From Acidiferrum sp963764675 (lineage in GTDB: Bacteria; Acidobacteriota; Terriglobia; Acidiferrales; UBA7541): a stretch of 64,000 nt of DNA. Both the position numbers and the translations under genes were made by a program. This document shows, piece by piece, positions 33,921 to 42,004 of this stretch; position 1 is the first letter of the stretch; every line of letters begins with the position of its first letter. The DNA lies in NCBI GenBank assembly GCA_963764675.1, contig CAVXTQ010000007.1:310001-374000 (forward strand), in the 5' to 3' direction. The notes under the pieces were generated by a model that was given only the letters and a program-made list of their open reading frames with translations, made no database searches and was not told the DNA's origin.

Positions 33921-34451
33921 ATGCCAAAACGCCTGAAGCGCTGTTACGGCCAGCAGGATCTGCACTTCCTGACGTTCTGCTGCTACCACCGCCATCGAAA
34001 TCTGCAAACCGCGCGCGCCAGGAATTCTTTCCTCCGGGTGCTGTCCCAAGTTCGCAAGCAGTTCGGCTTCCTGCTGGTGGGTTACGTGTTGATGCCCGAC
34101 CACGTGCACCTGTTCATCAGCGAGCCGAAGAAAGGAAACGTATCGCGAGTCTTACAGGTTTTGAAGCAGCGCGTTTCCCGCGCCATGCGCAGCCGGAAGC
34201 GTCGGACTTCGGCAAAGCAACTGGCGTTGGATTTTGGCGATGGCTGGAGTCAAGACCGCCGCTTCTGGCAGCGGCGCTTCTTCGATTTCAATGTATGGAG
34301 TCATGCGAAGAAGAAAGAAAAACTCCACTACATGCATGCTAATCCGGTCAAAGAGGGACTCGTTTCGCATTCCAAAGACTGGCCGTGGAGCAGTTTTTCT
34401 TTCTATGCCTACGATGAGCAAGGGTTGATTCGCATCGATCCGGTCGATTGA
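33921..34451 (+). CDS. REP-associated tyrosine transposase (RAYT, Y1_Tnp)
   Basis: The 176-residue protein starts at ATG 33921 (the open frame upstream is REP-derived). It begins MPKRLKRCYGQQDLHFLTFC and carries the HUH motif MPDHVHLFISEP. The family helix with the catalytic tyrosine follows (KKEKLHYMHANPVKEGLV), and then the closing WPWSSFSFYAYDE. These are the hallmarks of IS200/IS605-like RAYTs that bind and move REP sequences as single strands. Inverted REPs lie 21 bp before and 39 bp after the gene, a complete REPtron. It has landed in the Rhs locus, and its orientation is opposite to the Rhs fragments. Confidence 0.93.
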   Translation: MPKRLKRCYGQQDLHFLTFCCYHRHRNLQTARARNSFLRVLSQVRKQFGFLLVGYVLMPDHVHLFISEPKKGNVSRVLQVLKQRVSRAMRSRKRRTSAKQLALDFGDGWSQDRRFWQRRFFDFNVWSHAKKKEKLHYMHANPVKEGLVSHSKDWPWSSFSFYAYDEQGLIRIDPVD

Positions 34452-34490
34452 TTCTGACATTTGCAAGACGGAGAACGAAGGAGAAGAAAC

Positions 34491-34524
34491 CCCACCCTTT
34501 GAAAACCGCAAAGGGTGGGCCACC
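34491..34524 (-). repeat. REP sequence, right flank of RAYT (inverted)
   Basis: CCCACCCTTTGAAAACCGCA then AAGGGTGGGCCACC: stem ACCCTTTG/CAAAGGGT, loop AAAACCG. The loop is the reverse complement of the left REP loop, so the two flank the RAYT head-to-head. Confidence 0.85.
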
Positions 34525-34560
34525 CCAGAGGTTTCAGCGCAGCGACGGTCGGCCACCCGC

Positions 34561-34598
34561 CAACTTCATCTTAAGAATCAGCGTCTGGGCCACCCGCC
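34561..34598 (+). repeat. 38-bp direct repeat, copy 2
   Basis: Second copy of 32841-32878 (two mismatches). It overlaps the last codons of the minus-strand membrane-protein gene, whose C-terminal GGGGWPRR is therefore repeat-derived. Confidence 0.75.
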
Positions 34599-34940
34599 CC
34601 CTCCCGCGTCCCAACGTACCTCAGGTTGGATTCCAGCGGAAAAAAAACCGATCAGCGTCCCTATCGCCCCGTACAAGATGAAATTGCCGCCGAATTCGAC
34701 GATCGCGACCAGGATACTGCCTGACAGAGTTGAAGGATTCGCAAAACCGACAAGCGATGGTGGCCATAGCACGAGAAGAACAGTTGGTCTAACCACATGG
34801 TAAGTTGCCGTAACCATTAGTATAAGCGCAACGAGTACTCCCAAGGACCCAGAGAGGAGGAACCATCGCCTAAGTCGCTTAACTCCCAACCCAATGGCTG
34901 CGACAATTCCGAGACATGCTAAGAACAATAGCCAAAGCAT
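34578..34940 (-). CDS. Small membrane protein, candidate immunity protein of Rhs toxin
   Basis: The 120-residue protein has three or four hydrophobic helices (MLWLLFLACLGIVAAIGLGV; WFLLSGSLGVLVALILMVTA; ILVAIVEFGGNFILYGAIGT). It begins 34 bp after the Rhs stop on the same strand, the usual position for an immunity gene. A membrane location would suit a toxin that acts on the envelope or in the periplasm. Its C-terminus runs into the 38-bp repeat and may be altered. No homologue is recognised. Confidence 0.55.
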   Translation of the reverse strand: MLWLLFLACLGIVAAIGLGVKRLRRWFLLSGSLGVLVALILMVTATYHVVRPTVLLVLWPPSLVGFANPSTLSGSILVAIVEFGGNFILYGAIGTLIGFFSAGIQPEVRWDAGGGGWPRR

Positions 34941-34974
34941 AAGGTCCTCTCCGTCGTATCGCTCATATTTTCGA

Positions 34975-36014
34975 TCACTGTTGCTGCTGAGGATACAATG
35001 TATTGAGCTGCTGCATTAGCATGTCCGGGAAAATTGCCGGCGGACCAGAATTAATCCCAGCGTCGCCGAGCATCTGCTGTGCCCACGTACCACAGTCACA
35101 ACCGGTTTCACCGGTGAGGGTATAAGGCGGCGGATTCTGAGCGCTCTGGCTCATAGCGTTTTGCAGCATCTGCCCTTGCATCCCGGTCGCCCGAATGCGG
35201 ACTATATTCAGTAGCTTACCGCCTTTTTGCTGTTTGATATTCCCGGGGACAGCAGCGTTTGGCCCACGTGTGATGAATGACCACGCGAAACTGATATCAC
35301 TGCGGGGGTTTTGGCCGAGTTGCGTCTGTCCGGCGAGACCGAGCGCGATGTGGTTGTATGACTGCAGTGAAATGTTGTTGTATTCTCCCACGGTGACGAC
35401 TACATCCTGTTGATAACTCGTTTGTTTATAATCTGTGCCGTTCGTCGTGCCCGTTAGGGTGACCGTCTGGGCGTCCCCGCCAATCTTGACGTCCGTTACC
35501 GTGCCCTCGGCCCAATAGCCGCCACTCTTTCCACATTGTTTTTTCGTGCTGTTTTGATCCCTTCCGTTCTGCTCGACATCGGTGCCGCCGTTGTTCAAGT
35601 AGACGCAGTCCAAGCCAAATGGGTCAACAAAGCTGAGGGGATTGTTCAAGACATAAGCGTAGCGATTAAGCGTTTGAGGGTTCCGACATCCACAGCCATC
35701 ATCCCGGCCGGATCGGGGGACATGAACCTACCCAAACTCGAAGAATTGAAGCGGGCGCCGAAGTAATCGAGGTTGGTGCCGTTGCCGAAATCGTCGCGCT
35801 CTTTGCTGGTGAATTTGTAGTTGTTGACGGTGATCTGGGGGTTCCACTCCTGGCCGAAGGGGAGGAAGGTAGAGGACCAGGTGGGGTAGCCGCTGACGGT
35901 GGTCATTTGACGGGAGGAGCCCAGGTGGTCGCCGTGGTAGTAGGTCGTCGTCGTGATCCAAACGAATCCGTCGCCGGAGACGTGGTTAACCTCATAGCCG
36001 ACGCCTTCATCCAA
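34975..36014 (-). pseudogene. Rhs-repeat protein C-terminus with peptidase-like toxin domain, frameshifted and 5'-truncated
   Basis: The frame from 36014 encodes the Rhs core end (YYHGDHLGSSRQMT, YKFTSKERDDFGNGTNLDYF, SSLGRFMSPDPAGM). The conserved NPQTLNRYAYVLNNPLSFVD (near 35690-35630) that should follow is in another frame, so there is a single-base frameshift near 35675. The remainder (35649-34975) is the toxin domain: SYNHIALGLAGQTQLG, then GCDCGTWAQQMLGDAGINSG. A His followed later by Cys in such contexts is the order of circularly permuted NlpC/P60-LRAT-type peptidases (inference). Nearly all of the Rhs shell is absent upstream, where an HNH gene starts. Confidence 0.75.
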
Positions 36015-36065
36015 TCAGCCCGCGTCGCCGGACAGAGCTTCCGGCTGCCGTTTGATTCTGTCGCG

Positions 36066-36425
36066 CTACGACGCCTTCGCGGTTTTAGCGGGCGTCCCCG
36101 CGTTCCTGGTCTCCCAGGCTTTGCGGAGCACCTCTCGGCGCTCCAGGACATACTTCTTGGCCTCTTCGAAGTTGCTGTACACGCGGCGGCCTTTGATCAT
36201 GTTGCACGCGCGGCAGCAGGCCACTAGGTTGCGCGGATCCTTCTTGCCTTTGCGCGCGCGCGGAACCACGAAGTCAACGGACATGGCCAGAGCGTTGTCG
36301 AAGCTGGTCATGCCGTCGAGGCCGCAGTACTGGCAGCGATACTGATCGCGTTCCAGGATACGCACGCCTTCTTGCACGGTTACGGGTTGAGATACCAACG
36401 ATAAGGTCATGAGGTCTAATGGCAT
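36066..36425 (-). CDS. HNH endonuclease
   Basis: The 119-residue protein has the HNH core: RDQYRCQYCGLDG (first zinc Cys pair), SVDFVVPRARKGKKDPRNLV (the usual D-H is D-F here; the Asn is kept in RNLV) and ACCRACNMIKGRR (second Cys pair). The canonical catalytic His of the DH motif appears replaced by Phe (VDFVVPR instead of vDHvvPr), which may reduce activity. The start at ATG 36425 places a short leader before the domain; another ATG lies 12 codons upstream. It lies immediately upstream of the truncated Rhs fragment and may have contributed to its disruption, or is an unrelated HNH gene. Confidence 0.8.
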   Translation of the reverse strand: MPLDLMTLSLVSQPVTVQEGVRILERDQYRCQYCGLDGMTSFDNALAMSVDFVVPRARKGKKDPRNLVACCRACNMIKGRRVYSNFEEAKKYVLERREVLRKAWETRNAGTPAKTAKAS

Positions 36426-36647
36426 CGTACGCCTCCAAATCGGAAGTCCTGTGATGGGCACGGGAGCTCCGAGAGTGACCGGGTTTCGCGCAGACCATAA
36501 GGCAGCGATTCGTTGGTGTCAAGCTCAGATGATCCCGCGCAGCAGTTCTTGGTAGATCGACGCGGTTTCCGCGTCGAAGCAGACATCCTATGTTTGCTCC
36601 ACGAAGTTGCACGCCGGTTAGGGCTTGGTGGCGGGCGCAGCACCGTA

Positions 36648-36675
36648 AAGGCGGCGGCTAGCCGCCGCACTCCAA
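36648..36675. repeat. REP-like palindrome (GGCGGC family)
   Basis: GCGGCGGCTAGCCGCCGC (36651-36668) is a perfect palindrome followed by ACTCCAA. The same form with the same tail occurs at 59421-59450. Confidence 0.7.
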
Positions 36676-36683
36676 GTAGTTCG

Positions 36684-37679
36684 CTAGGACTGGCCGATGG
36701 TTTCGCGCATGTGCGCGATCAACAGCCGGATGCTATTGGCAAGCTGCGAAATCTCGCCTTCGCCCTGGATGTCGAAGTCGATCTCATAGTTGCCGGCCGC
36801 CGCATGGTCGACGGCGTCCTTCAAACTCAGCAGCGGCTTGACCACCTGTTTCGGAAGGATAAAGCTCACCCACACGCTCACCAGCACGGTGATGGCGGAA
36901 ACGATCGTCAGCGCCCACTCGGCGCGCGAGATCATCCGCCGCGCTCTTCGATGGTCGTATTCGACGCGGCCCCAACTGCGCGCTTCCATCTTGGCGGTGA
37001 GTTGCAGCACTTCCTGGCCGGAGTTTTGCAGATCGACGGTAATATGGCGCAGCTCGGGGTTTCCTTCTTGAACCGTCTTGGTGATTTGCGCGTCGAACGA
37101 GCCGACGCGGTTGCGAAGTTCATCGACGAGTTGGGCACGGGTCTTGTACCGATCGCTTTTCAGCAGGTCGTCGAGGTCTCTCTCGTAGGTCATCAACACG
37201 GCGTCGATGCGATCGGCGGGGGCCTGCCCTGGTTCTCCAATGGCTTTCACGGCGGCTTCAAACCGCTGGTTGTATTGATGCAGCGCGTCCAGCGTCTGAT
37301 TTGTAAATGCTTCGTCGTCGGGGTGAAGATCGCGGATAGTGATGAGGATCTGCTCAATTTTCTGGACGGACTCGCGGCTCGCTTGGAGGGAGGCGGGATC
37401 GTAGAGCAGCAAGTAGTTCCTCTCCGTGTGGCGAGCTTCCAGCATCTGGATCGAAGCTTGTTGGGATAGGGTTGCGGCCGGAGCATCAAAACTCACGATG
37501 CGATCCACGAGCCAGCCCAGCTCAAACAGGTAATAGACCGACAGGACGATCACTGGGAACAGGATGATTCGGACGATGACCAGGCTAAATGCCACTCGCC
37601 GCCGGAGCGAGCTGCCTGGTGCGAGAACCTGGAATGACCTTCGAATGCCAATGCCGGACCTTCGAATGCCGAATTTCAT
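36684..37679 (-). CDS. Membrane sensor with HAMP domain and no output domain
   Basis: The 331-residue protein has two membrane helices: VAFSLVIVRIILFPVIVLSV near residue 30 and ALTIVSAITVLVSVWVSFIL near 260. They enclose a ~200-residue helical periplasmic sensor rich in heptads (FDAPAATLSQQASIQMLEAR). A HAMP linker (LPKQVVKPLLSLKDAVDHAA) follows and the protein ends soon after it. It lacks the MCP or kinase output usually attached, so it may be an incomplete receptor or work with partners in trans. AGGAGGG lies eight bases before the ATG, fixing the start. The N-terminus carries a 14-bp tandem repeat (GGCATTCGAAGGTC). Confidence 0.82.
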   Translation of the reverse strand: MKFGIRRSGIGIRRSFQVLAPGSSLRRRVAFSLVIVRIILFPVIVLSVYYLFELGWLVDRIVSFDAPAATLSQQASIQMLEARHTERNYLLLYDPASLQASRESVQKIEQILITIRDLHPDDEAFTNQTLDALHQYNQRFEAAVKAIGEPGQAPADRIDAVLMTYERDLDDLLKSDRYKTRAQLVDELRNRVGSFDAQITKTVQEGNPELRHITVDLQNSGQEVLQLTAKMEARSWGRVEYDHRRARRMISRAEWALTIVSAITVLVSVWVSFILPKQVVKPLLSLKDAVDHAAAGNYEIDFDIQGEGEISQLANSIRLLIAHMRETIGQS

Positions 37680-37871
37680 AACCCAGCCCTCCTGCTGGAG
37701 ATCGCGAGTCGTGAAAGTCTACGCGGGTTAGACACCCAGCCAACACCCCAAGTTCAACCTGCGGATCGATACGGTGCCCAGCACAATATCCGTTTGGTGG
37801 TGGTAACAACAAGAAGTAAGTTCTTGGATTTCTTTAGCCTTTCGGGCAAGAAGGGGCCAGGCAAAGAAAGA

Positions 37872-37902
37872 CCCTGCCCCGGGGCATTCCCAAAGGGCAG
37901 GG
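37872..37902 (-). terminator. Hairpin downstream of DUF2911 gene
   Basis: CCCTGCCC, 15-base loop, GGGCAGGG. It lies 58 bp past the DUF2911 stop on the minus strand. It has no T-run, so it is a possible rho-assisted terminator or mRNA-stabilising stem. Confidence 0.4.
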
Positions 37903-37959
37903 CGGGAGTCGAATGCTTGTTTGCGGGGCCTGCGTTAGCGCTCGTGATCGTGATCGCGC

Positions 37960-39045
37960 CTAAGGGTTGATGTCTTGTTTCTTTTCCAAGCGCGCGATCA
38001 GGCCCTGGATTCCCGGCTTGGCGATATCTGGTGCGCTCGCCAGCGCCAAGTTCATTTCCTTCGTGGCCGTCGCGAAGTCACCCTTTGCGGAGGCTATTCG
38101 GGCGATTTCGCCGTGGGTATACCACTCGTTGGGGCGCTTCTTGATATTGAGCTGGAATACGGAGAAACCTTCATCCTGCTTCTTCTGCCGCTGTAAACCT
38201 CGGCCATAGATATGTAACTGGAGCCCAGAGGCCAATTCGAGCGCCTTAGCCTTCAGCGCTTCCGCTTCTTGCTTCTTTCCCTGGGCCTCCAGGATCTGCG
38301 ACTTGGTCAGAAGATTGTCAAAGCGTTCTTCCACAAGGATGGACTGATCTTCCCACTTGATGGCCTGGTCCAGATTGGCGCCGGTGTCGAGGAGCCAGAG
38401 AGCAGCTTCATCGTAGCCCGCCCACGTGAACCCGCCCGTGCTGCGAAGCTGGTTCTGAATGCTGCGGAGGACGATAGCGTTGACGTCGACCGAAATGTGG
38501 AAGGGAACCGCAACCTTCGCCCAACGCAGCGTCGCCGCGGTCGAATCGGATTTAACGTCGTCGAAGGTGTACGCCAGCGCTTCCTGGAACTCTCCGGATT
38601 GCGGCTTCACGGCGACGCGCAACGCGTCTTCCTTTTCGTCATAGCTGAAGCTTCCCCAAGACGTGGAGTTCTTCGAGAAAATGACCGTCCACTGGTCGGC
38701 TGCGGGAATCATGTGCAGGCCGTAGGTGCCGGCCGGCAAAGCGTGGCCTTCCACCGAGACGTCATCGGAGAATGCGATGGTGGTATTTTCGTTTGCACCG
38801 GCCCGCCAGACTTGTCCGTAGGCAACTTCCTTGCCCCAAAGTGTTCGGCCGCCCACCAGCGGGCGGCAATAGTTGATGGTGATGTCCGTCAGGCCGATCT
38901 GCTGGGTAAGAATGGATCGCTGGCTCAGCGTCGGAAGTTTCAGCTCCGTCGCCTGCGAGCCGTTCTTGAACTGAGCCTTCGTGCCGCCCGCAAAGCACCC
39001 GAACGCCAACACCAGGCCCAGGGAAAACCGATAGACGTTTCGCAT
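37960..39045 (-). CDS. Secreted DUF2911 protein with C-terminal TPR-like helices
   Basis: 361 residues from the ATG at 39045, preceded by AGGAGGG eight bases upstream, with a signal peptide (FSLGLVLAFGCFAGGTKA). The DUF2911 block is clear: ITINYCRPLVGGRTLWGKEV, YGQVWRAGANENTTIAFSDD, LPAGTYGLHMIPAADQWTVI. The C-terminal ~120 residues are helical (AQGKKQEAEALKAKALELAS; GDFATATKEMNLALAS), TPR-like. DUF2911 proteins are secreted proteins of unknown function common in Bacteroidetes and acidobacteria. It is an isolated gene with a hairpin after its end. Confidence 0.85.
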   Translation of the reverse strand: MRNVYRFSLGLVLAFGCFAGGTKAQFKNGSQATELKLPTLSQRSILTQQIGLTDITINYCRPLVGGRTLWGKEVAYGQVWRAGANENTTIAFSDDVSVEGHALPAGTYGLHMIPAADQWTVIFSKNSTSWGSFSYDEKEDALRVAVKPQSGEFQEALAYTFDDVKSDSTAATLRWAKVAVPFHISVDVNAIVLRSIQNQLRSTGGFTWAGYDEAALWLLDTGANLDQAIKWEDQSILVEERFDNLLTKSQILEAQGKKQEAEALKAKALELASGLQLHIYGRGLQRQKKQDEGFSVFQLNIKKRPNEWYTHGEIARIASAKGDFATATKEMNLALASAPDIAKPGIQGLIARLEKKQDINP

Positions 39046-39241
39046 GCACAGCCCTCCTGTTTTCATCTCCGTGAAGGATCGGCAGGCTTGCTATGCTCGG
39101 CCGACCCCACGCCACTGTTCGGCATAGACGGCTGGGGCAGGCGTGAGTAAGCACCCTTCCTCATCCTGGCAGCTCGCATAGCGGGCGGTCAAAACCCCTC
39201 AATAGCGGGTAACTATCAGGCGAATACGGGGCGAAAAAATG

Positions 39242-39269
39242 TTGACGAGCACGCGAACTGGGTTACATT
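39242..39269 (+). promoter_or_regulatory. Candidate sigma-70-type promoter for PEGA gene
   Basis: TTGACG at 39242-39247 and TACATT at 39264-39269, with a 16-bp spacer, lie 105 bp upstream of the PEGA start in an AT-richer segment. Confidence 0.35.
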
Positions 39270-39373
39270 GACCGCAACCCAGCGGAAGCGAGCGGAATCA
39301 AACAGGCGAGAGCGAATGGGAAGCCTGATTTGTGAGCGGGCCCAAGACTAGCGATTTGTGGAGGAACGAAGGA

Positions 39374-40039
39374 ATGAAAGGAACTCTTAGAACTTTGGCG
39401 ATTGGCCGCGCTATAGCGTTGGCAGTATTGTGCTTACCTTTGGTCACTGCGTACGCGGCGGCTCAGAACAGCAAGGCTCCCAGCGCCGCGCCGACCAGCA
39501 GCAGCAAGGTGATGGGCGAGATCAAGTTCGAGGGCGCCACGAAGGTGGAGCGCGATTCGGGTGTTTGGGTGGACGGGAACTATGTCGGGTACTTGAAGGA
39601 GCTGAAGGGTGACAAGAAGGTCCTCCTGCTACCCGGCGATCACAACATCGCCGTGCGCCAGTCCGGATACGACGACTTCCAGCAATCACTCGTGGTAGAG
39701 CCCGGACAAATTCAAACCGTGGCCGTGCGCATGCATCTAAGCCCCCGCGCCACCTCTCCAGATATAACCGCAACGTTGAAGCTCGACGTGGAACCAGGAC
39801 GAGCAGCCGTGTTTCTCGACGACAAGTTCGTGGGACACGCCAGCGAATTTGGCGGCGCGCTGCATTCCATGTTGATCAGCCCGGGCAAGCACCGCATCAA
39901 GGTGGAGCTGCCGGGCTATCGGACGTTTGAAACCGAAGTGAACCTGCTAGCCAATCAGAAGTCCGAGGTGAAGACGGAACTCGTGAAGGGCAGCATCGAG
40001 CAGGCTGGCCCGGAGATCAAGCAGCCCCAGACACGTTGA
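39374..40039 (+). CDS. Secreted PEGA-domain protein
   Basis: 221 residues from the ATG at 39374 (GGAGGAAC eight bases upstream) with a signal peptide (IALAVLCLPLVTAYAAAQ). Two PEGA-like repeats follow: GVWVDGNYVGYLKELKGDKK ... LLPGDHNIAVRQSGY, and AAVFLDDKFVGHASEFGGAL ... ISPGKHRIKVELPGYRTFET. PEGA domains form small beta-sandwiches in surface and periplasmic proteins; here they are the whole mature protein. It precedes the Gld-like ABC operon by 188 bp, with a strong inverted repeat in between, so it is probably a separate transcript. Confidence 0.85.
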   Translation: MKGTLRTLAIGRAIALAVLCLPLVTAYAAAQNSKAPSAAPTSSSKVMGEIKFEGATKVERDSGVWVDGNYVGYLKELKGDKKVLLLPGDHNIAVRQSGYDDFQQSLVVEPGQIQTVAVRMHLSPRATSPDITATLKLDVEPGRAAVFLDDKFVGHASEFGGALHSMLISPGKHRIKVELPGYRTFETEVNLLANQKSEVKTELVKGSIEQAGPEIKQPQTR

Positions 40040-40070
40040 TTTCTCCTCAAGGCTAGATCTGCCGGCTTCA

Positions 40071-40135
40071 GAGAGGCCCCTGGACTTTCCCGCGATCGCC
40101 CGTAAGGGCCCGCAAGGGATTGACAGGGGCCTCTC
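40071..40135. terminator. Perfect 12-bp inverted repeat between PEGA gene and ABC operon
   Basis: GAGAGGCCCCTG (40071-40082) pairs perfectly with CAGGGGCCTCTC (40124-40135) across 41 bases. It lies 32 bp after the PEGA stop and 92 bp before the ABC ATPase. There is no clear T-run; it may act as a terminator, attenuator or repeat relic. Confidence 0.45.
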
Positions 40136-40227
40136 GACTTTCTACCATTGGTGTTTCGCAGTAAACTGTTCTGGCTGCGTGGGATGGGTTCAAGAGTTGT
40201 GCATTCGGTTTCCAAGAACAAATTTCT

Positions 40228-41229
40228 ATGATTACAGTTTCTGAGCTTACGAAGAGGTATGCGCGGCACACGGCCGTCGACAGCATTTCCTTTGAGGTGC
40301 AAAAGGGGCAGATCGTCGGCTTCCTGGGACCCAACGGGGCGGGGAAGACGACCACCATGCGAATCCTGACGTGCTTCATGCCGCCAACGTCGGGAAGCGC
40401 CAAGGTGGCAGGCTTCGACGTGCTCGAGGAGTCCTTCGAGGTCAAGAAGCGCATCGGCTACCTGCCGGAGACCCCGCCGCTCTATCCGGAAATGCGGACC
40501 TCCGAGTACCTGACGTTCGTCGGGAACCTCAAGGGGCTAAGGGGCGACGAGCTGCGCAAGCGGGTGGATTACGTTTGCGAGCGCTGCGCGATTGCGGACG
40601 TCAAAGGCAAGCTCCTCGGCAAACTATCAAAGGGCTATCGCCAGCGCGTTGGCTTGGCCCAGGCGATCATCCACAACCCCGACGTGCTGATTCTCGACGA
40701 GCCGACCGCGGGCTTGGACCCGAAGCAGATCAACGAGACGCGTGACCTGATCAAGGGCCTGGCGGGCGACCACACCATCGTCCTGAGCACGCACATCCTT
40801 CCCGAGGTCGAACAAATCTGCCAGCAAGTGATCATCATCAATAAGGGCAAGCTGGTGGCCACGGATTCCGTCAACAATTTGCAACACCGTGCGCAGGGTG
40901 CCGAGTCGCTGCTCGTCGAAGTGGCTGGCCGCAATGGCGATCTCGACTCAGCGGCAGTGCAGAAGCGGCTCGAGCAGATTTCCGGCGTAAGCCGCGTTCA
41001 GTTCAAAAACAAGAAGCAAAATTCCTCGACGTTCGAGCTGGAGAGCCGGAAAGACGCCTTCGTTCGCGGCGACTTAGCCCGCGCCGTGGTGGAATCGGGC
41101 TGGGACCTGAACGAGATGCGCACCACCGCGGTCAGCCTCGAGGAAATCTTCCTCCAGCTCACCGGCGACCATGCGCCCGAACCGGCGGCTGAAGCCGCTG
41201 CATCCGCCGCTAACCCGGGGGCCAAGTAG
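40228..41229 (+). CDS. ABC transporter ATP-binding protein (GldA-like)
   Basis: The 333-residue ATPase carries Walker A GPNGAGKTTTMR, the Q-loop region, signature LSKGYRQRVGLAQ, Walker B VLILDEPTAGLDP and switch His in STHILPEVE. The C-terminal ~100 residues form the auxiliary domain usual in GldA/NatA/CcmA-type exporters. It powers the permease encoded immediately after it (start codon directly follows the stop). The gene order ATPase, permease, GldG-like and DUF4340 is conserved in many non-gliding bacteria, so a general envelope transport role is more likely than motility. Confidence 0.93.
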   Translation: MITVSELTKRYARHTAVDSISFEVQKGQIVGFLGPNGAGKTTTMRILTCFMPPTSGSAKVAGFDVLEESFEVKKRIGYLPETPPLYPEMRTSEYLTFVGNLKGLRGDELRKRVDYVCERCAIADVKGKLLGKLSKGYRQRVGLAQAIIHNPDVLILDEPTAGLDPKQINETRDLIKGLAGDHTIVLSTHILPEVEQICQQVIIINKGKLVATDSVNNLQHRAQGAESLLVEVAGRNGDLDSAAVQKRLEQISGVSRVQFKNKKQNSSTFELESRKDAFVRGDLARAVVESGWDLNEMRTTAVSLEEIFLQLTGDHAPEPAAEAAASAANPGAK

Positions 41230-42003
41230 ATGAGAAACGTCTGGATCATTTGCCGCAAAGAGATGCGCAGCTACTTCTCTTCGCCGATTGCGTATCTGCT
41301 GCTCACCATGTTCGCGTTCATCTTCGGCTGGTTTTTCTGGAACGTGCTGGCCTACTTCATCCAGATGGGCATGTCAGCCATGGAGCGCGGCCAGATGTTC
41401 CCCATGAACGTCAATGAAGAAGTGATCCGCCCGCTACTCTCCAACATCGGCGTGGTCGGCCTGTTCTTCATTCCCCTGATCACCATGCGGCTGTTCGCCG
41501 AAGAGAAGCGCACCGGCACGATCGAGCTGCTGGCCACCTCTCCGATTCACGATATCGAGGTCATTCTCGGAAAATGGCTCGCGGCCATGCTGCTTTACGG
41601 CTGCATGCTGCTGCTCACCGCGCTGAATTTCGCGTTCATCTTTCGCTACGGACATCCAGACTGGAAGCCGCTGGTCATCGGCTACCTCGGTTTGTACTTG
41701 CAGGCCGGCGCGCTGCTAGCCATCGGCACGTTCATCTCCACCCTAACCAAGAATCAGATCATCGCAGGTGCGGTGACCTTTGCCGTGTGCTTGATGCTCT
41801 GGATTCTGGAATGGGCCAGTGGCGGCGGGTTCGAGAACGCGACATGGGCGCAAGTGCTGTCGTACATGTCCGTCATCACCCACTATGAATCGTTCTCCAA
41901 GGGCATGCTGAGTTCCAAGGACGCCATTTTTTACGTTTCGCTGATTTTCCTGGGGCTCTTCTTGACTGCTCGTTCGATGGAATCGTTGCGATGGAGGTCG
42001 TAG
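41230..42003 (+). CDS. ABC-2 type permease (GldF-like)
   Basis: The 257-residue protein has six membrane helices and begins MRNVWIICRKEMRSYFSSPI, the typical cytosolic lead of ABC-2/GldF permeases. ITMRLFAEEKRTGTIELLAT, the conserved coupling segment of this family, follows. It starts without spacing after the ATPase stop and ends one base before the GldG-like start, so the operon is tightly coupled. It forms the membrane channel of the transporter. Confidence 0.9.
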   Translation: MRNVWIICRKEMRSYFSSPIAYLLLTMFAFIFGWFFWNVLAYFIQMGMSAMERGQMFPMNVNEEVIRPLLSNIGVVGLFFIPLITMRLFAEEKRTGTIELLATSPIHDIEVILGKWLAAMLLYGCMLLLTALNFAFIFRYGHPDWKPLVIGYLGLYLQAGALLAIGTFISTLTKNQIIAGAVTFAVCLMLWILEWASGGGFENATWAQVLSYMSVITHYESFSKGMLSSKDAIFYVSLIFLGLFLTARSMESLRWRS

Positions 42004-42004
42004 T

